DNA of 49,021 nucleotides from Selaginella moellendorffii (taxonomy: Eukaryota > Streptophyta > Lycopodiopsida > Selaginellales > Selaginellaceae), in the NCBI RefSeq assembly GCF_000143415.4, contig NW_003314314.1:70318-119338 (forward strand). Direction: 5' to 3'. The notes under the pieces are model-generated. The model saw only the letters and a program-made list of their open reading frames with translations. It had not been told where the DNA came from and searched no databases. This document shows positions 11,232 to 21,570 of this stretch, piece after piece; positions within the stretch are counted from its first letter, which is position 1; each line of letters begins with the position of its first letter. A program made the position numbers and the translations under genes.

Positions 11232-12888
11232 CAGTTTGAGGATGATATGCCGAAGAGAGGTTGGCCTTCACTCCAAGCAGCTGCAAAAACCATTGCCAGA
11301 AATGAGAGATGAACTGAGGCCCCCGATCCGAAACCACATCTGTAGGAATCCCATGAAGTCGGAAAATTTCCCTGAATACCAGTTTTGCCATGTCCTCGCC
11401 CGAAAACTCCTTGGTACATGGCAAGAAGTGCGCCATCTTTGTGAAGTGATCCACCACGACTAAAATGCTGTTGAAGCCTCCAGAACTCGGAAGATCACTC
11501 AAGAAATCCATGGAGATGGATTCCCAAGGACCTGAAGGGACCGGAAGGGAACAAAGCAAACCTGAAGGAAGGTGGCGAGGTACCTTATTCCAGGCACAAG
11601 TGTCACAGGAGGTAACAAAAGCTTTGATGTAGTCGTCCATGTGAGGCCACCAAAAGTCCCGTGCAACTAGCTCATAGGTTTTCGCAATGCCGAAGTGACC
11701 AGCAATCGGGCTATCGTGGCACACCATCAGGACCAACCTTCGAGCATCACCTTCAGGAACGTAAAGCTGCTCCCCACGGTACAATAAGCCATCTAAGAAC
11801 TCGAACTTGTCAAATCGCTGGCAGTCGGGAGTCACTGGGTGTCCAGCCTGAAGATGGGGGAAGATGTCGCTAGCGAGATCATCAGATTGAAGATCGTTTC
11901 TGATTGCATCCATCAAGGAGGAGTCCTGAGGGGCCAGGGAAATTGCCATAACTTGAAGCCGATCAGGACCGAGGATAACTTGATCCTGTTGATCGAAGGC
12001 AGGATTACCAGGCTTGAGACTGAGATAGGAGCGCCTTGAAAGAGCATCAAGAAGGCCTTGAAACTTTCCAGGTCTGTACTTGATAACAAAGTCAAACCGA
12101 CTCAGGAATTGTGCCCACCTTGCTTGACGATGGCTTAAAACTCGGGAAGTGGCAAAGTACTCAAGATTTTTGTGATCCGTCCAGACTGTTGTTTGATGGC
12201 TCGCCCCCTCCAAGAAACGGCGCCACTCTCCAAAGGAATCCACGATGGCAAGGAGCTCCTTGTCATGGATTTCGTAATTGATCTCCGCAGGCTGGAATTT
12301 CCGAGAATGGAAAGCGACCAGATGAAGTTTGTGATCCGCTCCGAGTTGAGACAGCACAACACCAATGGCAAAGTCGGAGGCGTCAGCCTCGATGAAGAAA
12401 GGTTGTGAGGAATCAGCATGGATCAAGACAGGAGCAGAACTGAAAGCCGCTTTGAGTGTGTCGAAGGCCTGCTGGGCAGCAGCAAACCAAGAGAAGGGAA
12501 CATCCTTGCGAGTGAGATGTGTGAGAGGAAGGACAATGTCAGAGTAGTGATCAATGAATTTGTGGTAGAAGTTGGCGAAGCCAAGGAAAACCTGAACGTC
12601 CGACATTGATTGTGGAGGCTCCCATTCGAGAATAGTCTTGACTTTGGCAGGATCCATCGTGATACCCTCAGGAGTGACAAAGTACCCAAGGAACTCCACA
12701 GACTGCTGATCAAAGGAACATTTCTCAAGCTTCGCATATAGGCCGTATTCTCGCAGCTTCGCTAGCACCTTGCGTACATGTTCGTCATGCTCCTCTTGAG
12801 TTTTTGAGTAGATGAGGATGTCATCAAGGTAGACGATCACCATCTGATCAAGAAACTCCCGCCATGTGTTGGAAAACTGCTGGAGCAT
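11191..12888 (-). pseudogene. pol: Pol: C-terminal RT, RNase H and integrase core
   Basis: The frame starts after a small deletion following the RT AVFQHM region. It contains the YLDD catalytic box, an RNase H domain (IEADASDFAIG, ...YEIHDKELLAI, TDHKNLEYF), the integrase HHCC zinc region (AGHFGIAKTY...CDTCAWNK) and the DDE core (MDFLSDLP, VSDRGPQF, YHPQTDGQSE). It breaks just after SERF by a frameshift at about 11191-11231. The encoded enzyme would copy RNA to DNA and join it to the host chromosome, but the breaks make this copy inactive. Confidence 0.92.
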
Positions 12889-12952
12889 TTGTCAAGCCAA
12901 ATGGCATGACAGTGTACTCGAAGTGGCCATAGTCCAGGTAGAAACTTACTTT

Positions 12953-14212
12953 TTATTTCAGCAAAGAGTGGGTTCGGAACGCAGTCTTCCATTCATCACC
13001 AGGCCGGATCCGGATCAGGTTGTATGCTCCACGGAGGTCGATCTTGGTGAAGAAGCGAGCACCGCCGAGGCGTTCCAACAGGTCCGAGATCAGGGGCAGC
13101 AGATAACGGTTCCGAACAGTCACCTTGTTCAAACCTCGGTAGTCGATGACTAGCCGCAAGCTCCCATCCTTCTTCTTGACAAAGAAGACAGGTGCTCCAG
13201 CCGGGGACTGCGAATGCTGAATGTAGCCCAAGGCAAGGTTCTCATCCACGTACTCTTTGAGGGCCTTAAGCTCGGACGGGGATAACCCGTAGATAGGCCC
13301 CCATGGAGGTGACGCTCCTTCCTGTAAATCAATGGGACAATCATAAGGCCGATGAATAGGCAGTACACTAGCTTTTTCCTTGTCAAACACATCCCCAAAA
13401 TCATGATACTTCTCAGGAAGACTGACAGGAGAAACATGCAAAGCAAAAAGAAAAAGAGGTTCTTCATGAAGGAGTTCTTTCATAGTGATTGTGGAGATAG
13501 GAGGAGGCGTACGACTAAATGGAATGATGAGACGAGGATACGGTCCAGTGTAAGATGGAAGAGAGGAAAAAGAAGAGGGTGAAAACTTTATAGAGTCAGG
13601 AACAGAACCCCGATTTGAGTTTAGGGAACTTTTCCTGATTCGGACTCGATGAATAGCAAGGGAAGCCGTGGGAGAGATGAGCTGTAATTCCTTCCAACAG
13701 ATCTGAGGCTGATGTAGTTGGAACCAAGGAAGACCGAGCACCACAGAGGAGGATTTGCTGTTGATGATGTTGAAGGCGATATCGGTGACGGTGGGCCTGA
13801 TGTGTACTCGAACGGGCAACGTTTCCCTAAGTCCAGAAGATGGAGACACAAAATGCCCGCCGATGCCTTCAACCCTCAAATCCCGTATGGTAGGAGAAAG
13901 AGGAACGTGATGTTGGGCAGCAAAGTCCGTGTCTATGAAGCAGGAAGTTGCACCCGAGTCCAGTAACGCCAAAGCCTTGAGTCCTGATTGTCCGGTGAAA
14001 GAAAGGAGACATGGGATGCGGATGTTGCGGGAATTGGTGGTGGCTTTGATGAAAGGTGGTGAGGAGCTTGATAAAGAAGAAAAGTGATTTTTATTCGGGG
14101 AGTCCAAACAGATAGCTCCTACTCTGTTTGGACAGGGTCGTTTCCCGACTGCAATAGAGGTGGACTTTGAGGCAGAGTGAACTCGAGCAGTCGAGGAGGC
14201 TTCTTGGGACAT
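12953..14212 (-). pseudogene. pol: Pol: protease and N-terminal reverse transcriptase
   Basis: This frame begins (ATG at 14212) inside the gag 3' end. It contains the aspartic protease site [12 protein letters not shown], then RT motifs: [26 protein letters not shown] and [12 protein letters not shown] with the first catalytic aspartate. After KTAFRT the frame runs into a short sequence foreign to RT and stops at 12953; RT sequence resumes about 30 bases later ([17 protein letters not shown]) in a disrupted frame. A small insertion therefore splits the RT palm. Confidence 0.9.
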
Positions 14213-15090
14213 ATAGCTGCTTTATGATTAGGATCAGCACAATAGAGGCAAAGATTATGAGATATTCGACGTTGCTTCTCAGCAGGACTCAACTTCCCTC
14301 TAATGAGTCGGGGAGTACGAGAAATATCCATCGGAACCGGAGCAGTAGGTTCAGGAGTATGCCCCGAAGACTCAAGCTGGGATTCCTGAGTCTGGGACGG
14401 AAAAACAGCAGCGCGGCGACTTTCCTGACGACGTTCAAAGAGACGATTGTCACATCAAACAGCTTTGTTGATGGCATCCGACAGGTCCTTGGGATCCTCC
14501 ATGGTGAGCAACAAATCCTTGACACCGTTGTTGAGGCCGAAACGAAATTGGTCAATTAGGGCCCGCTCATCCCACTGAGTGTCCAAAGCAAGGAGTTGGA
14601 ACTCTGCAGCGTAGATCGAGGCAGGACGAGACCCCTGAGAGAGACGTCTCATCTTTGTGGTAGCAGCCCGAACCCGATCCGTCTCGCCAAAACATGCTTC
14701 GAGCTTCTCTTTGAACAATTGAAGATCCATCAGCTCTGGAACCACAACCCCTTTCATGCTCTTCTCCAGAAGAGGAGAAAACCATGACAAAGTTGCACCT
14801 TCAAGCAACGTCCCAATCGCGTCGATTTGAGACTCGGGAGTAGGGTACTGCCGATGTTGAAGTGCGAAGATCAACTCCATCTGGTTCAGGAATCTGCGAA
14901 GCTCCGAACGCTTGCCTGAAAATTTCGCCGGGAAGCTCACCTTCGGTTCAGGAACTTTGCTGGATCCTTGAGCCGAAAGTGAAGCAAGCTCCTGCTGCAT
15001 GCGAAGAAGGGTCGCCTTCAGCTCGGTATTCTCAGACTGGATTTTTGCAAGGACTTCAGCAAAGAAATCAGGATGGCTTGGAGACTCCAT
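14119..15090 (-). pseudogene. gag: Gag polyprotein with nonsense codon (gypsy element)
   Basis: The start is taken at the ATG at 15090 (MESPSHPDFF); the frame is open further upstream but only with non-ATG starts. An N-terminal coiled coil (AEVLAKIQSENTELKATLL) is followed by a retrotransposon gag domain (WFSPLLEKS, FKEKLEACFGE, YAAEFQLLA). A TGA at 14455-14457 interrupts it; the same frame continues to a CCHC nucleic-acid-binding knuckle, [14 protein letters not shown], and ends at 14119. The TGA could come from an arginine CGA by C-to-T change. Gag forms the particle and binds RNA. The pol frame overlaps it by about 94 bases in the -1 frame. Confidence 0.88.
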
Positions 15091-15168
15091 TGGCAAGAAG
15101 AAAGAAAAAGGGGGAAAAAAAGGCAAAGGTAATCAAACAATCAAAACGAAAATCAAAAAACAAAAAAA

Positions 15169-15183
15169 CACAATTTGAATCAA
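15169..15183 (-). other. Putative self-priming primer binding site
   Basis: Two bases inside the 5' LTR the sense strand reads TTGATTCAAATTGTG. It lacks the TGG that tRNA-primed sites start with. It is complementary over 14 of 15 bases to CACAATCTGAATCAA in the LTR at the predicted RNA 5' end. Tf1/sushi-type chromoviruses are known to prime from their own RNA 5' end, so the same is inferred here. Confidence 0.55.
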
Positions 15184-15185
15184 AC

Positions 15186-15546
15186 TGTCAAGACCCCTAA
15201 CAAGATCAAGACTAGAAAATGCAAAAAGACAAAGAGAAAAGCTAGTGGAAACAAAGAAAAGGCCTTAGACTGGCGTTGATTCAGATTGTGGAGAAATGGA
15301 ACAAGGCTAACCTATATATACTATAGGTTGATGAAGCTCCACCACTCTTGGATCGAGGACGGCCTAAATATAGCTGAGGTCGAGGAGGCGCCACATCATC
15401 ATCAGGAATGTGGCTCGAGACTCAAGAATCGAGAAGTGTCTCGAGAGTCAGGAATAGGGAAGTGTCTCGAGAGTCAGGAATGTGGTCTGCAGGTCAGGAA
15501 TCCGGCAAGAGTTAGGAATGTGGCAAGAATTGGGGGATTCCTGACA
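15186..15546 (-). repeat. 5' LTR of the gypsy element
   Basis: 361 bp, the same ends and length as 9966-10326, with only a few base differences. Confidence 0.93.
15289..15320 (-). promoter_or_regulatory. LTR core promoter and likely transcription start
   Basis: On the minus strand TATATATA occupies 15320-15313. About 30 bases further on comes CACAATCTGAATCAA (15290-15276), the expected distance for a TATA-directed start. The predicted RNA 5' end is complementary to the sequence just inside the LTR (15169-15183). Confidence 0.6.
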
Positions 15547-15551
15547 TCTCT

Positions 15552-16703
15552 GGCTATAACATGTGACGTAAAGATAAGCAACAATAAATTTGTGTTGCAA
15601 CACTCGAAACAAAAAATGCACCCAAATCTTGGGATTTAGAAGGTTTTGTGATTAAGTTTTGTTATACCTAAGCATATAAAATCCTAGAGGCTTGGTGTGT
15701 TTAGCTGGTTGTGCTTATAGGGATTGTAATTAAATCTTAAGTCCAAACTCACATAAGGAGAGGGATTAAAAGAAATATTACGAATCTGTAGATGGATGGC
15801 TAACACTTCATTACTTGTGTAGTGAGGAAGCTAAATCCAAGTAGGACCAAGTAAAAGATGGTATAATAAGTGGGGACCTTGGCAAGGGAACTTAACTAAT
15901 GCCAAAACAAAAGTGGTCGAATAAAAAAGGTAAGTTGGCAAATTAAAAAAAAAATATTTATAGCTTATATCAAACTCCAAACCATTTGTGCAACAAAATG
16001 AAGATTTGGTACACACTTAATATCTTTTACGAACACTAACTCCCCATATCCAACTTTTGCATGTAAAATAGTATCAAATGGTGTTTAGCCTAATTCTGGC
16101 ATACTGGTGGCCTATAACAAAAAGGTGGATACCCCACTGATTAGAGCAACATGGAACTTGAGATTATTCCCAAGTTAGACACAAAATCATGAGCAATACA
16201 ACCTAGCAGGAGCCAAATTAATATTTTAGATGGTCAATAATGCTTCCAAATACTATCTTTACTATACATTTAGAACCCCCCACAACCCCTCATCCCTCAC
16301 CCTATAAAAATGCATGCTTTTAGGCTTTCACCCCAATCTCAAGAACTAGTTTATGGGATTTGAAAATTTACTAGATATGGAATAGAACTAAATTGTGAAT
16401 TGGGATGTAGGAACAACACCATGGGATTCATGACACTCTCTAGATTCCATAGATATGCATTTTAGACAGATTTAACCACTTACTATAAATAGCACAAAGG
16501 ACTGAATGGAACCAATATATGAGGTATGAGTTTGGTGGACACAATAAGCTATCATAAAGCATTATTGAGGAACTAGACTCAACACATGAGGGTTTTTATC
16601 ATTAGCTAGTGCAACATACAACACATTTAGCTAATAATATATAAAAAATTCAATCCTTATGCTTGTTTAGTTTAAGTACACTTAAGATGTCCAATTAACT
16701 CCA
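15552..16703. other. AT-rich sequence, no gene recognised
   Basis: No frame with a domain or convincing length. Near 16241-16330 there is a pyrimidine-rich stretch resembling the LTR segment CCCCTTTTAGGCTTTCACCCC, which suggests a short decayed antisense LTR piece. Confidence 0.45.
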
Positions 16704-17420
16704 CTAGCTGATCATCGGCTTGATCATCTGCTCCTCCTCTTGTTCTAGCTGCTGCTTCATCGGCTTCATCCGCTGCTCCTCCTCCTGTTCCTGCTCTTGC
16801 TTCATCGGCTTGATCGGCTTGATCGGCTGATTCGGCTGATTCTTCTCCTCTCGTTCCAGCTGCGGCTGCTCCTTGTGACCTTGCTCCTGTTTCACCTTGC
16901 GCCTGAGTTCCTTCGTCTCATGGGCTTCTTTCTCCTGCTCCTCCTCGCTCAGCTGCTCAACTTTCTTCTCTTGCTCCTCCTCCTTCAGCTGCTTCTCGGC
17001 TTCCTTTTCCTCCTCTTCTTCCAGCTTCATTGGCTTCATCTGATCGGCTTCTTTCTCCTCCTCGTTCACCTGCTGGGCTTTCTTCTCTTCCTTCAGCTGC
17101 TCCGTTTTCTTCTCTTGATTCTCCTCTTCGTCCTCCTTCTCTTGTTCCGGCTTGATCGGCTCCTTGTGCCCTCGCTCCTGTCGTATTGCTTCTAAGACGA
17201 TTTTCACCTCGTGCCTGAGTTCCTTCAACTTCAAGGCGGCGGCGTCCATGGCTTCTCCCGAGACGGCCTCACAAACACGATCTTGGACCTTCAGCTTCGA
17301 GGCCGCTGCGTCCATGGCTTCCGGGTGGACCTTGTTGTCGCCCTTGTGCGCCTTTTTTGGTCGAAAGAGAGACCACAAACCTGTGACGCATCCACTGCGC
17401 TCCTGCTCTGTTCGCGCCAT
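16704..17420 (-). CDS. Glu/Lys/Gln-rich coiled-coil protein, 238 residues, unknown function
   Basis: ATG at 17420, stop TAG at 16704. The N-terminal ~75 residues are of ordinary composition and contain an imperfect duplication (EAMDAAASKLK / EAMDAAALKLK). The rest is an unusually charged, probably coiled-coil stretch of E/K/Q repeats with recurring QLKEEEQEK-like and IKPMK/MKPMK units. No signal peptide, membrane segment or known domain is visible. The long open frame could be a real gene or the product of a purine-rich repeat; a transcript or orthologue would decide. It lies alone between the gypsy element and an LRR relic. Confidence 0.4.
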   Translation of the reverse strand: MARTEQERSGCVTGLWSLFRPKKAHKGDNKVHPEAMDAAASKLKVQDRVCEAVSGEAMDAAALKLKELRHEVKIVLEAIRQERGHKEPIKPEQEKEDEEENQEKKTEQLKEEKKAQQVNEEEKEADQMKPMKLEEEEEKEAEKQLKEEEQEKKVEQLSEEEQEKEAHETKELRRKVKQEQGHKEQPQLEREEKNQPNQPIKPIKPMKQEQEQEEEQRMKPMKQQLEQEEEQMIKPMIS

Positions 17421-17540
17421 AGCTTGCCCTTTGCAAAATGCCTTTAATGCCCTAACCCTTACTAAATCTATTTCACTTTAATGCGTTCGTTTACATTTCT
17501 CGGCAGTGACTTAGGCAGCGCCCTGGCTCTTGAAACTCAG

Positions 17541-17609
17541 ACACGCTGGAACCAGCTCACAGGCTGCATCCCAGAAGATGTTTACACACTCTCATCTCTC
17601 AATATCTAG
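17541..17609 (+). pseudogene. Relic of a leucine-rich-repeat gene
   Basis: The frame reads NQLTGCIPEDVYTLSSLN and then a stop. This fits the plant LRR pattern N-x-L-x-G-x-IP-x-x-L-x-x-L. A second weak LRR-like phrase (YQIPSDLSKLS) follows around 17680-17715 in another frame. The piece is too short and broken to be functional. Confidence 0.4.
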
Positions 17610-18016
17610 ACTTGAGTCTGGAACAAGTCCCTGGAGCTGGTTTCTAATGCTTCCAGCTTGAGAGTGCTGATCAAACCAGCTACCAGATACCATCTGACCT
17701 CAGTAAACTTTCCAGAAGAAAACAAAGAAACGAGATGGTAGCTATAGTAAGTACAGTCTTTGTGTGCTTTCTTTGTTGGTGAATGTTTAGATGCTTACCC
17801 TAGATGTGCCATTCTTAACATGCAAACTTCCTGACATGACAAAACTTCAAGAGCATTGAATTCACAAGGTAAGTGCTCTCTATCATTCTCCTTAAAGCTT
17901 ATGCTTTATGTCATGCAGGAAAATGCAAGTCAATTTTGGTCATGTTTGCTGTTGAGCTGCATCTTGTTACCAAGCACACATACTTCTGCCACCAATTTGC
18001 TTTTTGAAACTGTTGT

Positions 18017-18307
18017 ATGACATTGAATTTAGCAGACACAAAACTTTTTATTTGTTCTTTATTAGATATAACGTCCTATGAGTCCATTCTGAGTTCATCG
18101 TCAAGCTCAGGTGGTTCAGAGGAAGGAGGAGAAGCTGTTTTTAGTGATGGAGAGCATGTGGAGTTCGAGGACAATATTAGGGAAGATGCTGTTGCTTATA
18201 TGGTGGAAGAATCGTCATCAGATGGAGATCAAGATGCAGAGAAACTTATTTTCGGTCTCAAGGAGATATTTGATTTCAACCATATCCCACTAAAAAAGCA
18301 ATCTTGA
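18017..18307 (+). CDS. Small acidic ORF, 96 residues, unknown
   Basis: ATG at 18017, TGA at 18305-18307. The product has a short hydrophobic start, then a serine run (SILSSSSSSGGSEEGG) and acidic stretches (EHVEFEDN, EESSSDGDQDAE). No family recognised. It could be the last exon of a lost gene: TTTGTTCTTTATTAG (18052-18066) is a plausible 3' splice site directly before the better part of the frame. Confidence 0.3.
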   Translation: MTLNLADTKLFICSLLDITSYESILSSSSSSGGSEEGGEAVFSDGEHVEFEDNIREDAVAYMVEESSSDGDQDAEKLIFGLKEIFDFNHIPLKKQS

Positions 18308-18838
18308 ATTCTGAATAAAGAAGAACAGTATTTCTATGTATTACAAACAATGCTTTATGAGGGATGCAAGTTGTCTAGCTTCCCAACTTCAACAACTTCA
18401 AATAATACACTATTATGACCCAGCACTAAATAACAAAGACAAAGATGTTTAACCTTGCATAAACTATGTTATGCCTTCTCTTGAGGTTCCCTACATATAG
18501 TTGAGTTATCAAATAGTGATTAAAAGTCTCTTCCTTTAATCAGAATAGTCTTTTTTGTCATCTTTACTTTGCAAATTTTGCAACTTTTTAGTATTCAACT
18601 TAATGCTAATAAAAGATTAACTATTCTTTTTTCTTTATTACTTATTCTTCAATTGTGAATAATCAGTTTTATAATATCCAAGTTCACCACAATGATGACA
18701 TAAATTGGTGATGATCATAAATTTGGAATCTAACTTGCCACAACACTTGATACAATCTTTTCTACTAAGTAAAGAGCCCATTAGGTAAATTATACACTAT
18801 AAAATTAGGAAAATAAACAAATACCAATCATCCACTTT
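18308..18838. other. AT-rich sequence, nothing recognised
   Basis: No open frame of note. It ends with ACTTT (18834-18838), the left target duplication of the mosaic LTR element. Confidence 0.5.
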
Positions 18839-20201
18839 TGTAGCACACTTGGTTTTTACCTCCTATCCTATGGTGATTTACCATAGGATAACACTATGAA
18901 GCGGAATCTAAACCTAACATAAAGACATGGGTACTTCACCAGCTAGCATGGTGTGGAACTTGGGCTTAGACCTAAGCCAAATGCAAAACAAAGACAAGCA
19001 TGTAAGTAAGAGTTAAACTATGCCTCAGGTTGATCAGCTATGCGCGACCTACCTGTAAGCCACAAATTTTTCCTTTCCAATTTGCCAGCTTACCTCGTCT
19101 ATCCGTCCAACACTGCCTTGGCTTTTGCTAAGTTCCCTTGCCAAGGTTCTCGCCTATGGTACCAGCTCCTACTTGGTTTCAGCTACTCACTGCACGAGCA
19201 ACGGAGTGTTAGCCATCCTTCCACGGATTCCCAAATCACTCCCAATCCCCCTCCCCGGGTTAGACTGGACTTAAGGTTCGGCTACACTCCCCGCAAGCAC
19301 AAGCAGCCAAGCACACCAAGCTTCCAGGTTCCTAACATCCCTTGGTACCACAAGACTTGATCATGGGACCCTCTAAATCCCAAGTCTTGAGTGCAACACT
19401 TGCTTCAGGACGCCGGGGCGAAACACCGTGGCCTAACGGCCCGGTATGGGTACCTCTCGCCCCCCACTTCCATCCCGAAGGAAGGCCCAAGCCCCTAGGA
19501 AGGGCGAGGACCAATGAGCTGCATGGTACTCAAGTGGGGCACCACTCCACATGAGCCGAGAGCACCGCAATCGGTTTCCCTTTCGGGAGTGGGAGCTGCT
19601 CTTGAGCACTTCCTTGGATGGCCCCTCCGGCACCAGCCAAGTCCATGCTCACTCCCACCCAAGGCCCCTTAGTCCCAGTCCCAACCTCAAGTCGGTTTGG
19701 AAGCCCAACTGGAGAGTCCCTTCAAAACTGGTTCCTGGACCTCACTATCCCTACTATACTTTTGGAACCCCCTGCAGCCCCCCCCCCCTGGGGGACGCAC
19801 GCTTTGGGCTTTCACCCCTTGACCCGTATTAGTATTTGGACTTAGTCTCTGGCTCGATCTCGGATCCGATTTCGGATCCGACTTCGGATTCGGTCTCGGA
19901 CTCGATCGCGGACTCGATCTCGGACCTGATCTCGGGCCCGACCTCGGACTCGACTTCGGACTCGGTCTCGGACCCGATTTCGGATCTCGGACTCCGTCTC
20001 GAACTCGGTCTCGAACTCGGACTCGAACTCGGTCCCCGAGTCGGTCTTGGACTCGATTCCGGACTCTATCTCGAACTCGGTCCTAGAGTCGGTCTTGGAC
20101 TCGATCTTTGACTTGGTCCCATCCGATGAACTCTTTGTCATTTTGGTCATGCTTTCGGGGTTCCCTTAGCCTACGACACCTCGGCGAGTTGGTTCCTTAC
20201 A
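18839..20201 (-). repeat. 3' LTR of the mosaic element
   Basis: 1,363 bp; on the minus strand TGTAAGGAACC...GTGCTACA. It holds the inverted hairpin at 18864-18890, a C-run near 19783 and a GA(G/T)TCCGA-type hexamer array at 19840-20110. Confidence 0.8.
19840..20110 (-). repeat. Hexamer-type array (GAGTCC/GATCCG variants)
   Basis: Imperfect tandem copies of GAGTCCGAGATC-like units. They give spurious RV/SD/SE-repeat reading frames on both strands. The same kind of array sits in the LARD-B LTRs at 40700-40990 and 46375-46705. Confidence 0.85.
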
Positions 20202-20605
20202 ACTCCACCACCCATAGAAGAAGTTCGATGCCCACATCGAACGTCTCTTTTTTATCCTACGACTTGTTGACCATGTCTCCGGGGGCATCCCCCCACTTAG
20301 CGGTGTGCCTAAGTTAGCCTCCCCGGCCAAGAGCTCATGACAACGGAATATAGGTGTCCCTATACTCCTCCCCTCACCACGCCCTAGTATGGGGTCGGGA
20401 CTTGAACCCAGCCTTGCTTTACTAGGGGGTTGGGACTCGAACCCAACCTCCGTAGAATACGTCTACGGTTTCGACATCCCCGCAGGGAGTCGGGCGTAGC
20501 TCCCTACGCCTGGTCGACCTAGCTAACCCATGCTAATTAGCTCACCTTTGGCGCGCCTTCGGGTCCCAACATATGCCACTTGCTCAACTTTGCAAATTGA
20601 TATTT

Positions 20606-21437
20606 TTAATTGAACTTTGCATAAGTACATAGAGTTCTGCCTTGCAGAAATTCCTCCACTAGATCTCGCGCGTTCGCTAGGTTCTCCTCCGGTTCCCATG
20701 TTGCTTCGCAGTGTGGAAATCCTTTCCACTTCACATGGAACTCTCTCACCTCGCGTCCTTGTCGCTTGCTCTTGCGCGCATTGAGGATGGCCTCGACTTC
20801 GTATTCCTCTTCCCCTTGGATAACCTCAGGTAAAGGTCTTACTTGGTCTTTGCGAAGCGGATCCTCAAAGTACGGCTTGAGTAAGTTCACATGGAACACT
20901 GGGTGCATCTTCCCCATCTCTCGAGGAAGTCGGAGTCGGTAAGCCACTTTACCGATTCGTGCCTCAATCTCGTAAGGCCCCGCGAACCTGCTTAAGGAAC
21001 TCAAGATCAATTCATTTACAGGAATACATGCATTTTTACCTTTGGGTCAACTTTCGGCTGATCCCACTTGGTAGCCTAAGGTTCTTGGTGTTCAGCCACA
21101 CCTTCTCCCCAGCTTGGAACTCTACGTCCCGGCGCTTTAGGTTCGCGTACTTGGTTTGCCTTTGTTAAGCCCGTTCCAAGGAATCCCTCACTAGATTCCA
21201 AATGTTGAGTCTTTCCGCCGTGAATGCCTCCACTGCGGGTAACTCTCCATGATACTCGGCCACGCCGAGTTCCACAGGACCTTCAATAGCTCGCCCATTG
21301 ATGACTTCCCATGGACTCACCCCGATACTCGAATGTGGTGAGTTGTTATAACACATTTCCGCAAGTCCCAAATGACTTACCCAATCGGTCTTTATATTTA
21401 TCCAATTTAAGTGTATGGTTATTGACCAATTTCTCAA
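20606..21437 (-). pseudogene. pol: Pol fragment: integrase C-terminus and chromodomain
   Basis: 21437-21165 reads LGLAEMCYNNSPHSSIGVSPWEVINGR, a typical gypsy integrase C-terminal stretch. After a break, 21010-20606 reads RFAGPYEIEARIGKVAYRLRLP, MHPVFHVNLLKPYF and a chromodomain (YEVEAILNAR...FHVKWKGFPHCEATWEPEENL). The first half of pol and all of gag are missing. This is the only coding trace linked by its LTRs to the gene-less LARD families here, so it points to the kind of autonomous element that may have supplied their proteins. Confidence 0.88.
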
Positions 21438-21565
21438 TTAGCCCAAGTGGGAACTGATAACGGGTCCAACAATACTGACCTTTTGTTATCGTGGCAGTAA
21501 GGAAATTGTGTCCATAAGGACTAGCCGACAAGTAACTTTCGATACCCAAAGTCACATTCGTGACA
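21426..21565 (-). repeat. Truncated 5' LTR of the mosaic element
   Basis: On the minus strand it matches the first ~140 bases of the LARD-A LTRs (compare 23357-23500), up to GAGAAATTGGTC, where it switches directly to integrase-coding sequence. Confidence 0.8.
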
Positions 21566-21570
21566 ACTTT

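Larger units (their letters stand above)
9966..15546 (-). mobile_element. Chromodomain Ty3/gypsy retrotransposon, complete ends, defective genes
   Basis: Two 361-bp LTRs (9966-10326 and 15186-15546) nearly match each other and share the ends TGTCAAGACCCC...GGGGATTCCTGACA. The target duplication TCTCT is present at 9961-9965 and 15547-15551. Reading on the minus strand, the order is gag, CCHC zinc knuckle, protease, RT, RNase H, integrase and chromodomain, the order of chromoviruses. The genes carry at least one nonsense codon and several frameshifts (see the separate entries), so this copy cannot make its own proteins. Similar LTRs suggest that insertion was not ancient. A non-tRNA, self-priming type of primer site is likely (15169-15183). 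Confidence 0.95.
18839..21565 (-). mobile_element. Mosaic, internally deleted chromodomain LTR element
   Basis: The element is bounded by TGTAGCAC...GTGACA with target duplication ACTTT at 18834-18838 and 21566-21570. On the minus strand it starts with about 140 bases of a LARD-A-type LTR start (TGTCACGAATGTGACTTTGG, down to ~21426). It then jumps directly into the end of integrase (21437-21165) and a chromodomain (21010-20606), and finishes with a full 3' LTR (18839-20201). That 3' LTR begins like LARD-B (polypurine tract GGGTGGTGGAGT, purine hexamer array) but ends like LARD-A (hairpin, GTGCTACA). The intact TSD shows it inserted as one unit. Confidence 0.85.

Noticed and set aside
11236-15200. 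Plus-strand ORFs across the gypsy element
   Set aside because: Antisense shadows of gag and pol, without independent support.
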